64,000 nucleotides of DNA from Mycoplasma procyoni. GTDB taxonomy: Bacteria > Bacillota_I > Bacilli_A > Mycoplasmatales > Metamycoplasmataceae. A model generated the notes under the pieces. That model did not search any database and was not told where the DNA came from. It saw nothing but the letters and a program-made list of their open reading frames with translations. The stretch covers positions 1 to 64,000 of the forward strand of contig NZ_JAFIDB010000002.1 of the NCBI RefSeq assembly GCF_017052595.1, written 5' to 3'. Made by a program: the position numbers and the translations under genes. How positions within the stretch are numbered: position 1 is the first letter of the stretch; every line of letters starts with the position of its first letter. Positions 1 to 11,023 of this stretch are shown piece by piece.

Positions 1-63
1 GACCTTGAAGAAGAATTATTGTATAAAGAATTTATGGAGATATTATCTAAAGTGCTGTTATAA
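1..63 (+). CDS. 3' end of an unidentified gene
   Basis: The first 20 codons are open and close at TAA (61-63), encoding an acidic, leucine-rich C-terminus (DLEEELLYKEF then MEILSKVLL). The gene begins before the window. Too little is visible to assign a family. It runs towards the ATPase operon on the other strand, and two hairpins lie in the gap. Confidence 0.6.
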   Translation, partial: DLEEELLYKEFMEILSKVLL

Positions 64-143
64 AAAAATATCAACTTTTGTAAAAAAGTGATATTTCTTG
101 TTTCTTGCCTAAACTGGGAAACACAGGAGTAAAATAATTAATT

Positions 144-170
144 AACTTCTCAAAATGAGAAGTTTTTTTA
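144..170 (+). terminator. Rho-independent terminator of the upstream + strand gene
   Basis: An 8-bp stem (AACTTCTC/GAGAAGTT) with a 5-base loop is followed by seven T residues. Confidence 0.75.
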
Positions 171-191
171 TTGCCTTTTGGCACAAAGCGA

Positions 192-221
192 AAAACAAAA
201 ACACCTGTGGTACAGGTGTTT
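192..221 (-). terminator. Terminator of the F-ATPase operon
   Basis: A stem AAACACCTGT/ACAGGTGTTT with a short loop lies just past the atpC stop. On the minus strand it is followed by a T-rich tract. Confidence 0.75.
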
Positions 222-225
222 TGGA

Positions 226-600
226 TTATTTTTTTGATTTTTCAATTTCTTTTTTCAATTGAATTTCAGTTTTGGCTTCTTGTGAAATTTCGTGCTTTGA
301 TGTTTGTTGAGCTAAAGAATATTCTTCCAGAACTTTAGGATCGTATGAAACTTGATCGCTAATTATGTTGGCAAGTTCTTTTTCAACATAGACAATTCCA
401 GAAGCAATATAAGCTTCTTTGCGTTCAGGCGAGAATTGGCTATTAATAAACATCTTAGCAGGAACTAAAGAAGAAATGAATGGTTGCATTCCATATTGAA
501 TTCCACGGTAACCTTCGGTTGTTTTAAGAGTGATGTTTTCAACTTCTTCTTCTAAAAACACGCCTTTAGGTGTAGTAATTTTCAATTTGATTTTTTTCAT
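226..600 (-). CDS. atpC: F1Fo ATPase subunit epsilon
   Basis: The 124-residue product is the epsilon subunit of the rotor stalk, which couples F1 to the c-ring and restrains ATP hydrolysis. The N-terminal half fits the epsilon beta-sandwich (KITTPKGVFLEEEV start, then TTEGYRGIQYGMQPFISSL), and a Lys/Glu-rich helical tail follows. It is the last gene of the operon, five bases after the atpD stop, with a terminator directly downstream. Recognition rests on this position plus the N-terminal pattern; the tail is divergent. Confidence 0.92.
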   Translation of the reverse strand: MKKIKLKITTPKGVFLEEEVENITLKTTEGYRGIQYGMQPFISSLVPAKMFINSQFSPERKEAYIASGIVYVEKELANIISDQVSYDPKVLEEYSLAQQTSKHEISQEAKTEIQLKKEIEKSKK

Positions 601-605
601 AATGA

Positions 606-2882
<2,277 letters not shown>

Positions 2883-2883
<1 letters not shown>

Positions 2884-4445
2884 TAGAACTCCGGCATTGC
2901 TGGGTGTAATTGAGCATCATAGTTAGGAATTTTTGAAATGAATTCTAATACAAACTCTTTTACAAGACTTCTAAATGAACTTAATAATTCTTGACTAAAA
3001 GCTCTTTCTTTAATTAATTCGGCTTTTAGTTCAAGCGCTCTTGTGTCACTGTTGATAAACTTAATTAATTCATTTTTATACTGAGAAATATAATCTTTTG
3101 GAATTGGATTAATTAATCTATCTTTAACTGAAAGTAGAATAATAGCTTGATCGTTTTGGTCAATGTTTACATATTGTCATTGTTTTAATAACTCATAAAC
3201 TTTAGCACCATGATCAAGGATTCTTCTTGTTGATTCATCTAAATCAGAACCAAACTGAGCAAATGATTTCATTTCATTATATTGTGCTAATTGTAGTTTT
3301 AGTGATGATGAAACGGCTTTCATTGCTTTAGTTTGCGCACTTGATCCAACCCTTGAAACAGAGAATCCAACATCAACAGCAGGTTTTTGTCCTGAGTTAA
3401 ATAATGCTTCTTTCATAAAGATTTGTCCATCTGTAATTGAAATAACATTTGTTGGAATATAAGCAGAAATATCTCCAGCTTGTGTTTCAATGATTGGTAG
3501 AGCAGTAATTGAACCACCACCATTTTCTGCATTTAGTTTAGCAGCTCTTTCTAAAAGATATGAGTGTTGATAGAAAATATCTCCAGGGTAAGCTTCACGA
3601 CCAGGAGGTCTTCTTAATAGTAGTGAAAGTGTTCTGTAAGCAACAGCATGCTTAGAAAGATCATCATAAACTATTAAGACATTTTTTCCTTTGTACATTC
3701 ACTCTTCAGCAATTGAAACTCCAACATAAGGAGCGATGTATTGTAGAGGAGCAAGCTCGGAAGCTCCAGCAACAACTACTGTTGTATACTCCATTGCACC
3801 ACTTTTTTGAAGTTTGTTAACTATTTGAGCAACTGTTGAGTTTTTTTGTCCGATTGCAACATAAACACACTGCACGTTTTGACCTTTTTGGTTTAGGATG
3901 GTATCAATTGCAACAGCTGTTTTTCCTGTTTGTCTGTCACCGATGATTAGCTCACGTTGACCTTTTCCGATCGGCACCATTGAATCAATTGCTAAAATCC
4001 CTGTTTTAAGAGGTTCATTAACCTCTTTTCTTTTCATAACTCCAGGAGCTTCAACGAAGATTTCTCTTCTTTTTGAAAGATCGATTGCACCTTTTCCATC
4101 AATTGGTTGTCCTAATGCATCAACAACACGTCCAAGCATTTGATCACCAACTGGAACTGAAATAATTCTGTTTGTTCTTTTAACAAGATCTCCCTCAACT
4201 ATTTCATTTTCTTTACCCATGATAACAACACCAACAAATTCTTCTTCGATATTTAGTGCCATTCCATAAATATTATTAGGGAATTCGATTAGTTCTCCCA
4301 TCCCAACTTTGTCAAGTCCAGAAACAAGAGCAACTCCATCTCCAACAGAAATAACTTTTCCTACTTCATCAGAGTTAATTTTTTTATTATAAGACTTAAT
4401 TTGATTTTTAATAAGTGCAGAGATATCGCTTGTTTTTAATGGCAT
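2883..4445 (-). CDS. atpA: F1Fo ATPase subunit alpha
   Basis: Non-catalytic nucleotide-binding subunit, 520 residues, near normal length. The P-loop GDRQTGKT is at about residues 169-176. It is preceded by the N-terminal barrel ([14 protein letters not shown]) and followed by [12 protein letters not shown] and the [12 protein letters not shown] segment. TGA codons at 3177-3179 and 3699-3701 must be Trp; the latter is the conserved Trp after SIAEE. The ATG overlaps the atpH stop by one base and the TAA overlaps the atpG start by one base. Confidence 0.98.
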
Positions 4446-4996
4446 TATTCTCCTCCTTTTAAAATGTGTTCTTTAATTTGTTGTAGTTGTGAAACTATTG
4501 TGTTTTCAAAGATCTTGTCGCCAATAACTATTTTAATCCCAGCTATTAAAGACTGATCAATGATGTTTTCTAAAATAACTTCTTGATTAAGTTTTTTAGA
4601 TACAAATTCAATGATTTGTGCCATTTTTTCTTTTGAAACTTTTTTAGTTGAATAAACAACACCTTTAGCAATGTTTTTGTGTTTAAGCACGATTTTTTCA
4701 AAATCTAAAATGATCTCATTTATTTGTAAAATTCTGTGTTTTTTGGTAATTAGTTTTAAAAAGTTAACTAAAAATTCCTCAAACTTTAATTCATTTAAAA
4801 ATACATTTGTAATAACTTCTTCTTTGGATTCTTGTTCGATTGAAAAAGATCTCAAAAAGTCGATTAATTCTTGTTGATTCTTAAAGATATCTAAAACTTC
4901 TAAAGACTGTTTGTAGTATTTATCAAGTTTGTTTTCTTCTAAAGCAATATCAAAAAGTGCTCTAGAATAATTTAAATGGTTGTCATTTGAAATCAT
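4445..4996 (-). CDS. atpH: F1Fo ATPase subunit delta
   Basis: A 183-residue peripheral-stalk protein that joins subunit b to the top of F1. The N-terminal half is a helical bundle ([17 protein letters not shown]). The C-terminal part shows the family end pattern [22 protein letters not shown], which corresponds to the conserved DPSLIGGFVL-like element. It lies between atpF and atpA as in other bacteria. Confidence 0.95.
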   Translation of the reverse strand: MISNDNHLNYSRALFDIALEENKLDKYYKQSLEVLDIFKNQQELIDFLRSFSIEQESKEEVITNVFLNELKFEEFLVNFLKLITKKHRILQINEIILDFEKIVLKHKNIAKGVVYSTKKVSKEKMAQIIEFVSKKLNQEVILENIIDQSLIAGIKIVIGDKIFENTIVSQLQQIKEHILKGGE

Positions 4997-4998
4997 GA

Positions 4999-5565
4999 TT
5001 ATTCATAAACCTCATTAAGTAGTTTATCAATCATCTCTCTGTCTTCATAATGACTAACGTGTTTTTCAAGAATTTTTGATGCTAGTTTTGTTGCTACAGA
5101 AATAATCTCTTCTTTAGATTCTTGTTCGAATCTTTTTCTTTCTTGAGCAACGCTTTGGTGTCCATCTTCAATAATTCTCTTAGCTTCTTTTTTAGCGTGA
5201 GAGATGTATTGGTTAGCAATTTTTTCAGATTCGATTTTTGCTTGGTTGACAATTCCAGCAGCAGCAATTCTAGCTTCTCATAATTCTGTGTTTCTTCTTT
5301 TCTCTAGTTCAATTGAACTTTCTTTGTTTTTTACACTTTCATCGATATTATCTTGAATAAACTGTCTTCTTTCACCTATAACTCTTTTTAAAGGTTTATA
5401 AATTAAAAGAAAAAGAGATACAACCACCACTGTTAAAGCAATCAGTGTAGCAAGCATCATTCAAGGGTTAGGCAAAATGTTTTTAAATAACTCTGAAATA
5501 CTTTCTGTTGATACACCACTGTCTACTTTTTCTGTGGTTGCTTCACTTAATAGTAATAATTTCAT
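4999..5565 (-). CDS. atpF: F1Fo ATPase subunit b
   Basis: A 188-residue peripheral stalk. After a 34-residue N-terminal segment comes one membrane helix (MLATLIALTVVVVSLFLLIY), then a long charged amphipathic helix rich in Glu, Lys and Arg (KPLKRVIGERR onward) ending at YEDREMIDKLLNEVYE. Two in-frame TGA codons read as Trp. The longer N-terminus resembles the lipoprotein-like b subunits of some mycoplasmas, but there is no Cys lipobox here. Confidence 0.93.
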
Positions 5566-5568
5566 TTT

Positions 5569-5853
5569 TTAGTAAGCAAATATTAAAAGAAAAGCAATTA
5601 GTAGAGCGTAAATTGATGATGTTTCAGCAATAGAAGCACCGATAATCATTAATTTATTGATTTTTTTCTCAGCTTCAGGGTTACGACCTACAGCTTCTGC
5701 AGCTTTACCAGCAGCATAACCTTGTCCAGCCCCTACCCCCATAGCACCAACCATGGCAAGTCCAGCTCCAATAGCAACTAATCCAACACCTTGTGAGTTA
5801 GCTGGATTGGTTTTGTCTAATTTTTGTGCAATTTCTAAAATTTCGTTTGTCAT
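5569..5853 (-). CDS. atpE: F1Fo ATPase subunit c (rotor ring, Na+-type site)
   Basis: A 94-residue hairpin of two membrane helices (about 21-48 and 67-93) with the polar loop AVGRNPEAEKK and an N-terminal extension of about 20 residues. The ion-binding carboxylate is Glu77 in helix 2. Gln44 in helix 1 (GAGQGYAAGK) and Thr78 and Tyr82 (AETSSIY) occupy the places of Gln32, Ser66 and Tyr70 of the Ilyobacter tartaricus Na+ ring. That suggests Na+ coupling. The family assignment is certain; the ion is inferred. Confidence 0.96.
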   Translation of the reverse strand: MTNEILEIAQKLDKTNPANSQGVGLVAIGAGLAMVGAMGVGAGQGYAAGKAAEAVGRNPEAEKKINKLMIIGASIAETSSIYALLIAFLLIFAY

Positions 5854-5871
5854 AATAATTTCCTTTCGTAT

Positions 5872-6552
5872 TTATTCTAAAGCACTGCTTCAGTAAATAG
5901 TTGTTAATAATGCAAAAACATAAGATTGCAATACCACACCAAAAATGTCAAAATAGAAAATAAATGGTGCAAAAAATATTGCAGCAGGTAAATTGAATAA
6001 TCCAAATGCACCAACAGGGAACAGATTTCAGATTCATTGAGTACCTGCATATAATAGTATTAAAATAGCTGATCCACCGATGATATTTCCAAACATCCTA
6101 AATGATAAAGAAATCAGTGGAGCAGGTATACTAATAATTTCTAATGGATTTAAATATCTTTTTAAAAACCTGTGTTTTTTAAAACTAAACCCTATTATAA
6201 AAATTCCTAACCAAGACAATAGTGCTAATGTAAAGGTTACAGAATAGGTACTTCCGATTGGTTCAACCCCAATCATTGATAGAAGGTTTCCACCTAATAA
6301 AAATGTCAGAAGACCGAAAATATAAGGCTTAACAAAAGATAATTTTCCTCCTGAACTTTCGTCCACTAAGTTATCTACAATATAAAAATATTGCTCAGCC
6401 ATATAAACTACTGCGCTTGGAGCTTTATCTTTTTTTGTTTTTTTGATCTGAAAATGAACAATAATTGATATTAACAGAACAAAGAAAACTAATAAAAATA
6501 AAGTGAAGAGTTGAGGCTGATTTCAGTTATTCAGTACTTCTTGTAGATTCAT
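5872..6552 (-). CDS. atpB: F1Fo ATPase subunit a
   Basis: A 226-residue multi-pass stator channel that passes ions to the c-ring. The essential arginine lies in ISLSFRMFGNIIGG (Arg at about residue 152). Several hydrophobic segments are visible before and after it. TGA codons read as Trp, including one near the C-terminus (YWSSALE end). The start overlaps the end of the atpI-like gene by 26 bases. Confidence 0.96.
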
Positions 6553-7027
6553 CCTTCTTCTCCTTTATATAGTTAATTAATCAATTAATTAACACAGCTG
6601 GCAGTATCAAAGAAACACCTACAATATAACTTATTAAATTGACAGGTCAAAGAAAACTAACTGCTCCATTTCAAGATTTATTAATAAATACCATCGCAGC
6701 TATTAATAAACCCTGAAACAAAAGTGCAAATATATATAAAAAAATAATAAGCATATTTGCTACTTTTTTCTTTCTTGAAATTCGAGTCATATCTGGTTTA
6801 ACATTTTTAGTAACTACTGCTGCAAACATCACTTTTGTAAAAAAAGCATAGCTTACAGAAACTAATGAAAAAAGTCAACCCAAGATAAGTGAGTAATTTC
6901 AAATTGTTAAAATTAAAAAAATAAAAAAAACCAAGAAATATATAACCAAATATATATTAATTAAATCTCTAAATTCTCTTATTTTTTCTTTCAACTTCTT
7001 ACCTCGTTTGGACTTGAATGCAATCAA
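6527..7027 (-). CDS. AtpI-like membrane protein, first gene of the ATPase operon
   Basis: A basic N-terminus is followed by about four hydrophobic segments (INIYLVIYFLVFFIFLILTI; YSLILGWLFSLVSVSYAFF; MLIIFLYIFALLFQG; LISYIVGVSLILPAVL). Position and topology match the small membrane protein that precedes atpB in mycoplasmas (subunit I or MG406-like). Several TGA codons are Trp. The start is uncertain. A good AGGAG (7044-7048) is followed at 4-7 bases only by ATA codons, and the first conventional codon is TTG at 7027, which I used. An in-frame ATG at 7117 lies upstream of the likely promoter. Confidence 0.6.
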
Positions 7028-7057
7028 ATCTTTTATTATTTTACTCCTATTTTTAAA

Positions 7058-7086
7058 AACATAGATTGTTTTTTTAAAAAATGCAA
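7058..7086 (-). promoter_or_regulatory. Promoter of the F-ATPase operon
   Basis: On the minus strand, TTGCAT (7081-7086), a 17-base spacer and TATGTT (7058-7063) lie just before the AGGAG of the first gene. The same TTGC(A/T)T-17 bp layout occurs before hup and the P68-like gene in this window. Confidence 0.5.
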
Positions 7087-7175
7087 AAAAAGGCCAAAAA
7101 CTCCCCTTTTTTTGCATTTTAAAAATTTCGCAAAAAAATTCTTTGTTTTTTATTTTCTTTTTTATAAAAAAGGCA

Positions 7176-7207
7176 TATAATTTGGTAGATAGTGGAAAGG
7201 AGTGGAA
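7176..7207 (+). promoter_or_regulatory. mraZ promoter with three TGG boxes
   Basis: A perfect TATAAT (7176-7181) is followed by TGGTA (7183), TGGAA (7193) and TGGAA (7203), spaced exactly 10 bases. The last two overlap the AAGGAG ribosome site of mraZ. This matches the known MraZ operator layout of TGG-type pentamers with 5-base gaps, so autorepression is inferred. Confidence 0.65.
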
Positions 7208-7648
7208 ATGTTTGGAAATCACCTCAAACCAATTGATGATAAGAACAGAATCACAATACCTGCTGAATTTAGAGCAGAACTTGGCGAAAAATTTTATTTT
7301 TCATTAAGCCTTGATAAAGTGATCGAAATTAGATCTGAATCAGAATTTGAAAGAATCAAACAAAAAATCCAAAACAATAACTCTCTTAACAAAAACTTAA
7401 GAGACTTTGCGAGATTTTTCTTTTCAAATACTACAGAAGCTACCTTTGATAAATTGGGAAGAGTTGTTTTACCAAAAAATTTACTGAAACTTACTGCTAT
7501 CAATAGCGAAGCATACTTAATTGGTGTTGGATCTAAATTAGAGATCTGACCTAAAGATAGATATGAAGAGCAAACAAACAAATTTATGGACGAAGATAAT
7601 CTTGAAGAACTTCAAGAAAAATTATTTGAAAGCGGAGTGGAGTTATAA
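7208..7648 (+). CDS. mraZ: Transcriptional regulator MraZ
   Basis: A 146-residue DNA-binding repressor of the division cluster. It has two copies of the AbrB-like swapped-hairpin motif: [13 protein letters not shown] near the N-terminus and [13 protein letters not shown] in the second half. The start at 7208 ([10 protein letters not shown]) is set by AAGGAG at 7197-7202; an ATG two codons up lies inside that site. TGA at 7547 is Trp. The TAA overlaps the rsmH ATG by one base. Its own operator appears to overlap the ribosome site. Confidence 0.96.
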
Positions 7649-8544
7649 TGAAACATTATCCGGTTTTGCTTAAAGAAGTAATCGAAAAATTAAATATTAA
7701 ACAAGACGGAATTTATGTTGATTTAACTCTTGGTCGTGCTGGTCATTCTTCAGAAATCCTTAAAAAACTAACATCTGGTTGACTATATGGATTTGACAAA
7801 GACGGTGTAGCTATAAAAGAAAGTAGCTCACTTCTAGCTCAAATTTCCAAAAACTTTACTTTAATTCACTCAGATTTCAAAAACATCAAAGAAGAACTAA
7901 ATAAATTAGGGATTCAAAAAGTTGATGGAATCTTAGCTGATCTTGGTGTCTCATCACCACAACTTGATGAAATCGAAAGAGGATTTTCTTATAACAAAGA
8001 CTTTCGTCTTGACATGAGAATGAATCAAGATCAAGAATTAGACGCACACTTTATTGTCAATAATTATTCTGAAGAACAATTAATTAAGATTTTTAGAGAA
8101 AATGCAGATGTAATGCTCCCACAAAGAGTTGCGAAAGGCATTATCTCCGCTCGTCCTATTGAAACTACAATGCAACTTGTAGAGGTTACAAAAAGCTCAC
8201 TACCTTCAAAGCTAGTAAGACAGAAAAACCCTGCAAAAGCTGTATTTCAAGCAATTAGGATCGAAGTTAACAACGAACTCGAATCGCTCAAAACTTTATT
8301 AGAAGATGCTACAAGTCTTTTAAAACCAAACGCTGTATTGGCAATCATAACTTTCCACTCAATCGAAGATAGAATTACCAAAAACTATTTTAAAAAACTG
8401 ATTGAATCTAAAGTGGACTACAGACTACCAATCATTGAAGAAAAAGAATGATCTGCGAAATCTTTTCTTCCTTCAGCACAAGAATTGGAACAAAACAAAA
8501 GAAGTCGAAGTGCAAAACTAAGAATTCTGACAAAACTAAAATAA
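7648..8544 (+). CDS. rsmH: 16S rRNA (cytosine-1402-N4)-methyltransferase
   Basis: A 298-residue SAM-dependent enzyme that methylates the P-site cytosine of 16S rRNA. Motif I is [12 protein letters not shown], followed by GFDKD and [14 protein letters not shown]. The characteristic [15 protein letters not shown] and ITFHSIEDR segments are present. TGA codons (within TSGW and EKEW) are Trp. The start is fixed by the one-base overlap with mraZ. Confidence 0.97.
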
Positions 8545-8570
8545 CTGAAAAGACCTTAGAAAGGAGAAAT

Positions 8571-9791
8571 ATGAAAAGAAACATAAAAATTGTCGCACAA
8601 CTTGCTACAAACAATTATGCTTTATTTGCTTTTGAAGAAATTAAAAATGAAAACGTTCTCATTTACAATAAAGAATATAGAAATCAAGAGAACTTCATTG
8701 ATTTTTTCAAAGACGCAATTAATGAATTAAATATTTCTCTTAAAACAAAAGCAACTGAAATCTTTGTTTATTTAAAAGAAACAAAGAACACACAGATGCA
8801 AATTAAAAACTTTTCTACAGAAATTTCAGTTAAAAACAAAAAATCAATTATCTCTAAAAAAGAAATTCAAATGATCCAAGAAAAAGCTAAAAACGAGCAA
8901 ATAGACGAGGCTTTCAATTTAGTTTCCTTTTCAACATTAATGTATCATTTAAAAACCGAAGATAAAGAAGTTAATACAACAGAAGTTCCTTTAAAAATGA
9001 CTGCTAAATCCCTTAAAGCAGATTTCAGCGGTTTCTTTATTGACAAAGAAACATACCAAAAAATTACAAACATTTTTAGTAGCTTAAATTTAAAAGTAGT
9101 GCAAATTTTAACTAATGAAATAGTAAAATCACAAATGATTAAGCAAGAATACAACTCAGACTACAGTGCAACAATTATTAACATTGATGATTTAGATGCC
9201 TTTGTAGCACATGTCGATAAGTCGCTTATTACAAGAATTAGCAAAGTAGATTTTTCATTTAATAACCTTATAGATCACTTTAAAAACAACTTTGGTCTTT
9301 CTTTAGGCCAAATAACTAGAGGACTAAAAATTTTTGGCAGAATTTTTGAGAATCTAGACAACTACGATCGCAGTTCAGTTATTATTGCAAATCTCGCAAT
9401 TCAAGACTTTCTAGACGCAATCACTCAATACTTCCAAAAAATAGCACTGATTGTCCAAAAAATTTCTTACAACAATCACAAACCTTTAGTTCTTTGTGGA
9501 ACTATTAACAACTATTTCAACACAAAAGCAATACTTAAAAATTTAGTTAATAAAGACATAAATGTAATTAAACAAAAATCTAACAAAACAATTTCAAAGC
9601 AAGCTCGTGAAGTTCTTTATGGAATTAATTTTCTGGCGGAAAATTTCAAAATTAACTCAACAAGCTTTAGCACACTGCTACACACTCAAAACATCAGTTT
9701 TAGTCAATTACTCAAAACTAAACACACTTTTTCAAACTTAATTTCCAAATTATTAAATAGAAAAAACCACATAAAGGAAAACTATGCATAA
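8571..9791 (+). CDS. Divergent FtsA-like division protein
   Basis: A 406-residue protein between rsmH and ftsZ, a length close to FtsA. Region order fits the FtsA actin fold. A beta-rich N-terminus (IKIVAQLATNNYALFAFEE) is followed by a 1C-like subdomain (SKKEIQMIQEKA ... LVSFSTLMYH ... VPLKMTAKSLKADF). Then comes a phosphate-2-like stretch ATIINIDDLDAFVAHVD, a LVLCGTINNYF segment where FtsA has its GG loop, and a C-terminal amphipathic stretch (FSNLISKLLNRKN) that could bind membrane. The usual DIGGGTTD glycines are lost, so nucleotide binding is doubtful. Start at 8571 after AAGGAG. It overlaps ftsZ by 8 bases. Confidence 0.6.
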   Translation: MKRNIKIVAQLATNNYALFAFEEIKNENVLIYNKEYRNQENFIDFFKDAINELNISLKTKATEIFVYLKETKNTQMQIKNFSTEISVKNKKSIISKKEIQMIQEKAKNEQIDEAFNLVSFSTLMYHLKTEDKEVNTTEVPLKMTAKSLKADFSGFFIDKETYQKITNIFSSLNLKVVQILTNEIVKSQMIKQEYNSDYSATIINIDDLDAFVAHVDKSLITRISKVDFSFNNLIDHFKNNFGLSLGQITRGLKIFGRIFENLDNYDRSSVIIANLAIQDFLDAITQYFQKIALIVQKISYNNHKPLVLCGTINNYFNTKAILKNLVNKDINVIKQKSNKTISKQAREVLYGINFLAENFKINSTSFSTLLHTQNISFSQLLKTKHTFSNLISKLLNRKNHIKENYA

Positions 9792-10902
9792 TATTAAAAT
9801 CAAAGTATTAGGAATTGGGGGTTGTGGAAACAACATTCTTCAAGAAATACTTAAACATCCAAAAGAAGATAATGTTGAATATAAAGCATTAAATACAGAC
9901 GTGCAAGCATTATCAGTCTTTGATGAATCAATGATTTTAGCACTTGGAAATAAAGAAAGAAAAGGTTTTGGAGCAGGAGGTAATCCTGAAGTAGCAAGAG
10001 AGTGTGCTTTAGAGTCCAAAGACCAAATCCAAGATTTAGTTGCTGGAGCAGATATTGTTTTCCTTTTAGCAGGATTAGGAAAGGGAACTGGTTCAGGAGC
10101 AACTCCTGTCATTGCAGAAATTGCAAAGCAATCAGGCGCACTAACTTTTGGTTTTGTATTCACTCCTAAAGAAGAATTCACAGGAGATAAACAAAAACAA
10201 AACGTAAAAGAAAGCTTAAATAAGCTTAAAGCAAACACTGATGCACTCTTAATTTACTCCAATGAAAAATTAGCTCAAACAAACGGAACACTTGATGCAA
10301 AAACTTCAGACGAATTTGCCTTTAGAACACTAAAAAAAGCTATCGACGTTATTTTAGAAATTACAAATAAAGTCGGTAAGAAAAATGTGGACTTTGCAGA
10401 TTTATTATCAATCACTAAAAACAAAGGTGAGATTTTTATAAACTCTTCTGTACAATTTGGGAAAAATAGAGCCCAAAAAGCAGCAAAAAGCTTACTAAAT
10501 CCTTCACTTTTAGAAAACCCAAGTATAATTAACGCTCAAGACATAATTGTCAACATTACTGGATCAGATATTACAGCTAATGAAATATCAGAAATTATCA
10601 AAGAAATTAGAGAATCTACTACTACAAATCCAAACATTGTCGAAGGTTGAATCATAGACGAAAATTCTAAAGATCTTTCTGTATCTTTAATCGCTTCGGG
10701 AATGTCTACAACAAGCACTCAAGCTAATACACAGCAAAACACAGACTTTGAAAAACAAATAACTTCCTCTATTGCAAAAGAAGAAGAAAACATTATATTT
10801 CAAAATCTAACTACTACTACAAGGACTATGGAGTACAACCTCGAAAAAGAAACAGACGAAAACGAGCAAGAAGAAAACAGATTTCCAGCCTTTTTAAAAT
10901 AA
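9784..10902 (+). CDS. ftsZ: Cell division GTPase FtsZ
   Basis: A 372-residue tubulin homologue. GIGGCGNN is at residues 10-17 and the signature GLGKGTGSG at 97-105 (Lys replaces one Gly). TGA near 10648 is Trp. A variable acidic linker follows, and the protein ends NRFPAFLK, resembling the conserved C-terminal peptide (PxFL) by which FtsZ binds FtsA. Its retention supports the neighbouring gene being a functional FtsA. The ATG lies in an 8-base overlap (ATGCATAA) with that gene. Confidence 0.97.
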
Positions 10903-10942
10903 CGAATCGATGTCTTAGAAGATAAATTATAATTAAAAAGTT

Positions 10943-10977
10943 CAAAAACAAGCAACAAGCTTGTTTTTATTTTTTTG
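10943..10977 (+). terminator. Terminator of the mraZ-ftsZ operon
   Basis: Stem AAAAACAAGC/GCTTGTTTTT with a 5-base loop (AACAA), followed by a T-rich tract. Confidence 0.8.
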
Positions 10978-11010
10978 CAACTTTTTATAACTTTTTTAAG
11001 GAATTTTAAA

Positions 11011-11016
11011 TATAAT
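11011..11016 (+). promoter_or_regulatory. -10 box placing the nadD start at the 5' end of its mRNA
   Basis: TATAAT ends seven bases before the ATG at 11024. The expected transcription start falls on or next to the ATG, and there is no ribosome site between them. Confidence 0.55.
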
Positions 11017-11023
11017 TTAAAGC

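Noticed and set aside
68-100. A hairpin just after the first gene
   Set aside because: The stem is bulged and weaker than the clean terminator at 144-170.
7202-7207. A start for mraZ two codons upstream
   Set aside because: That ATG lies within or next to the AAGGAG site; the Met at 7208 has proper spacing and begins the family sequence.
7028-7222. Extension of the atpI-like gene to Met codons at 7117 or 7222
   Set aside because: The likely promoter lies at 7058-7086, and 7222 is inside mraZ.
9840-10238. A 132-residue antisense frame within ftsZ
   Set aside because: It has no ribosome site or family pattern and is the mirror of a conserved gene.
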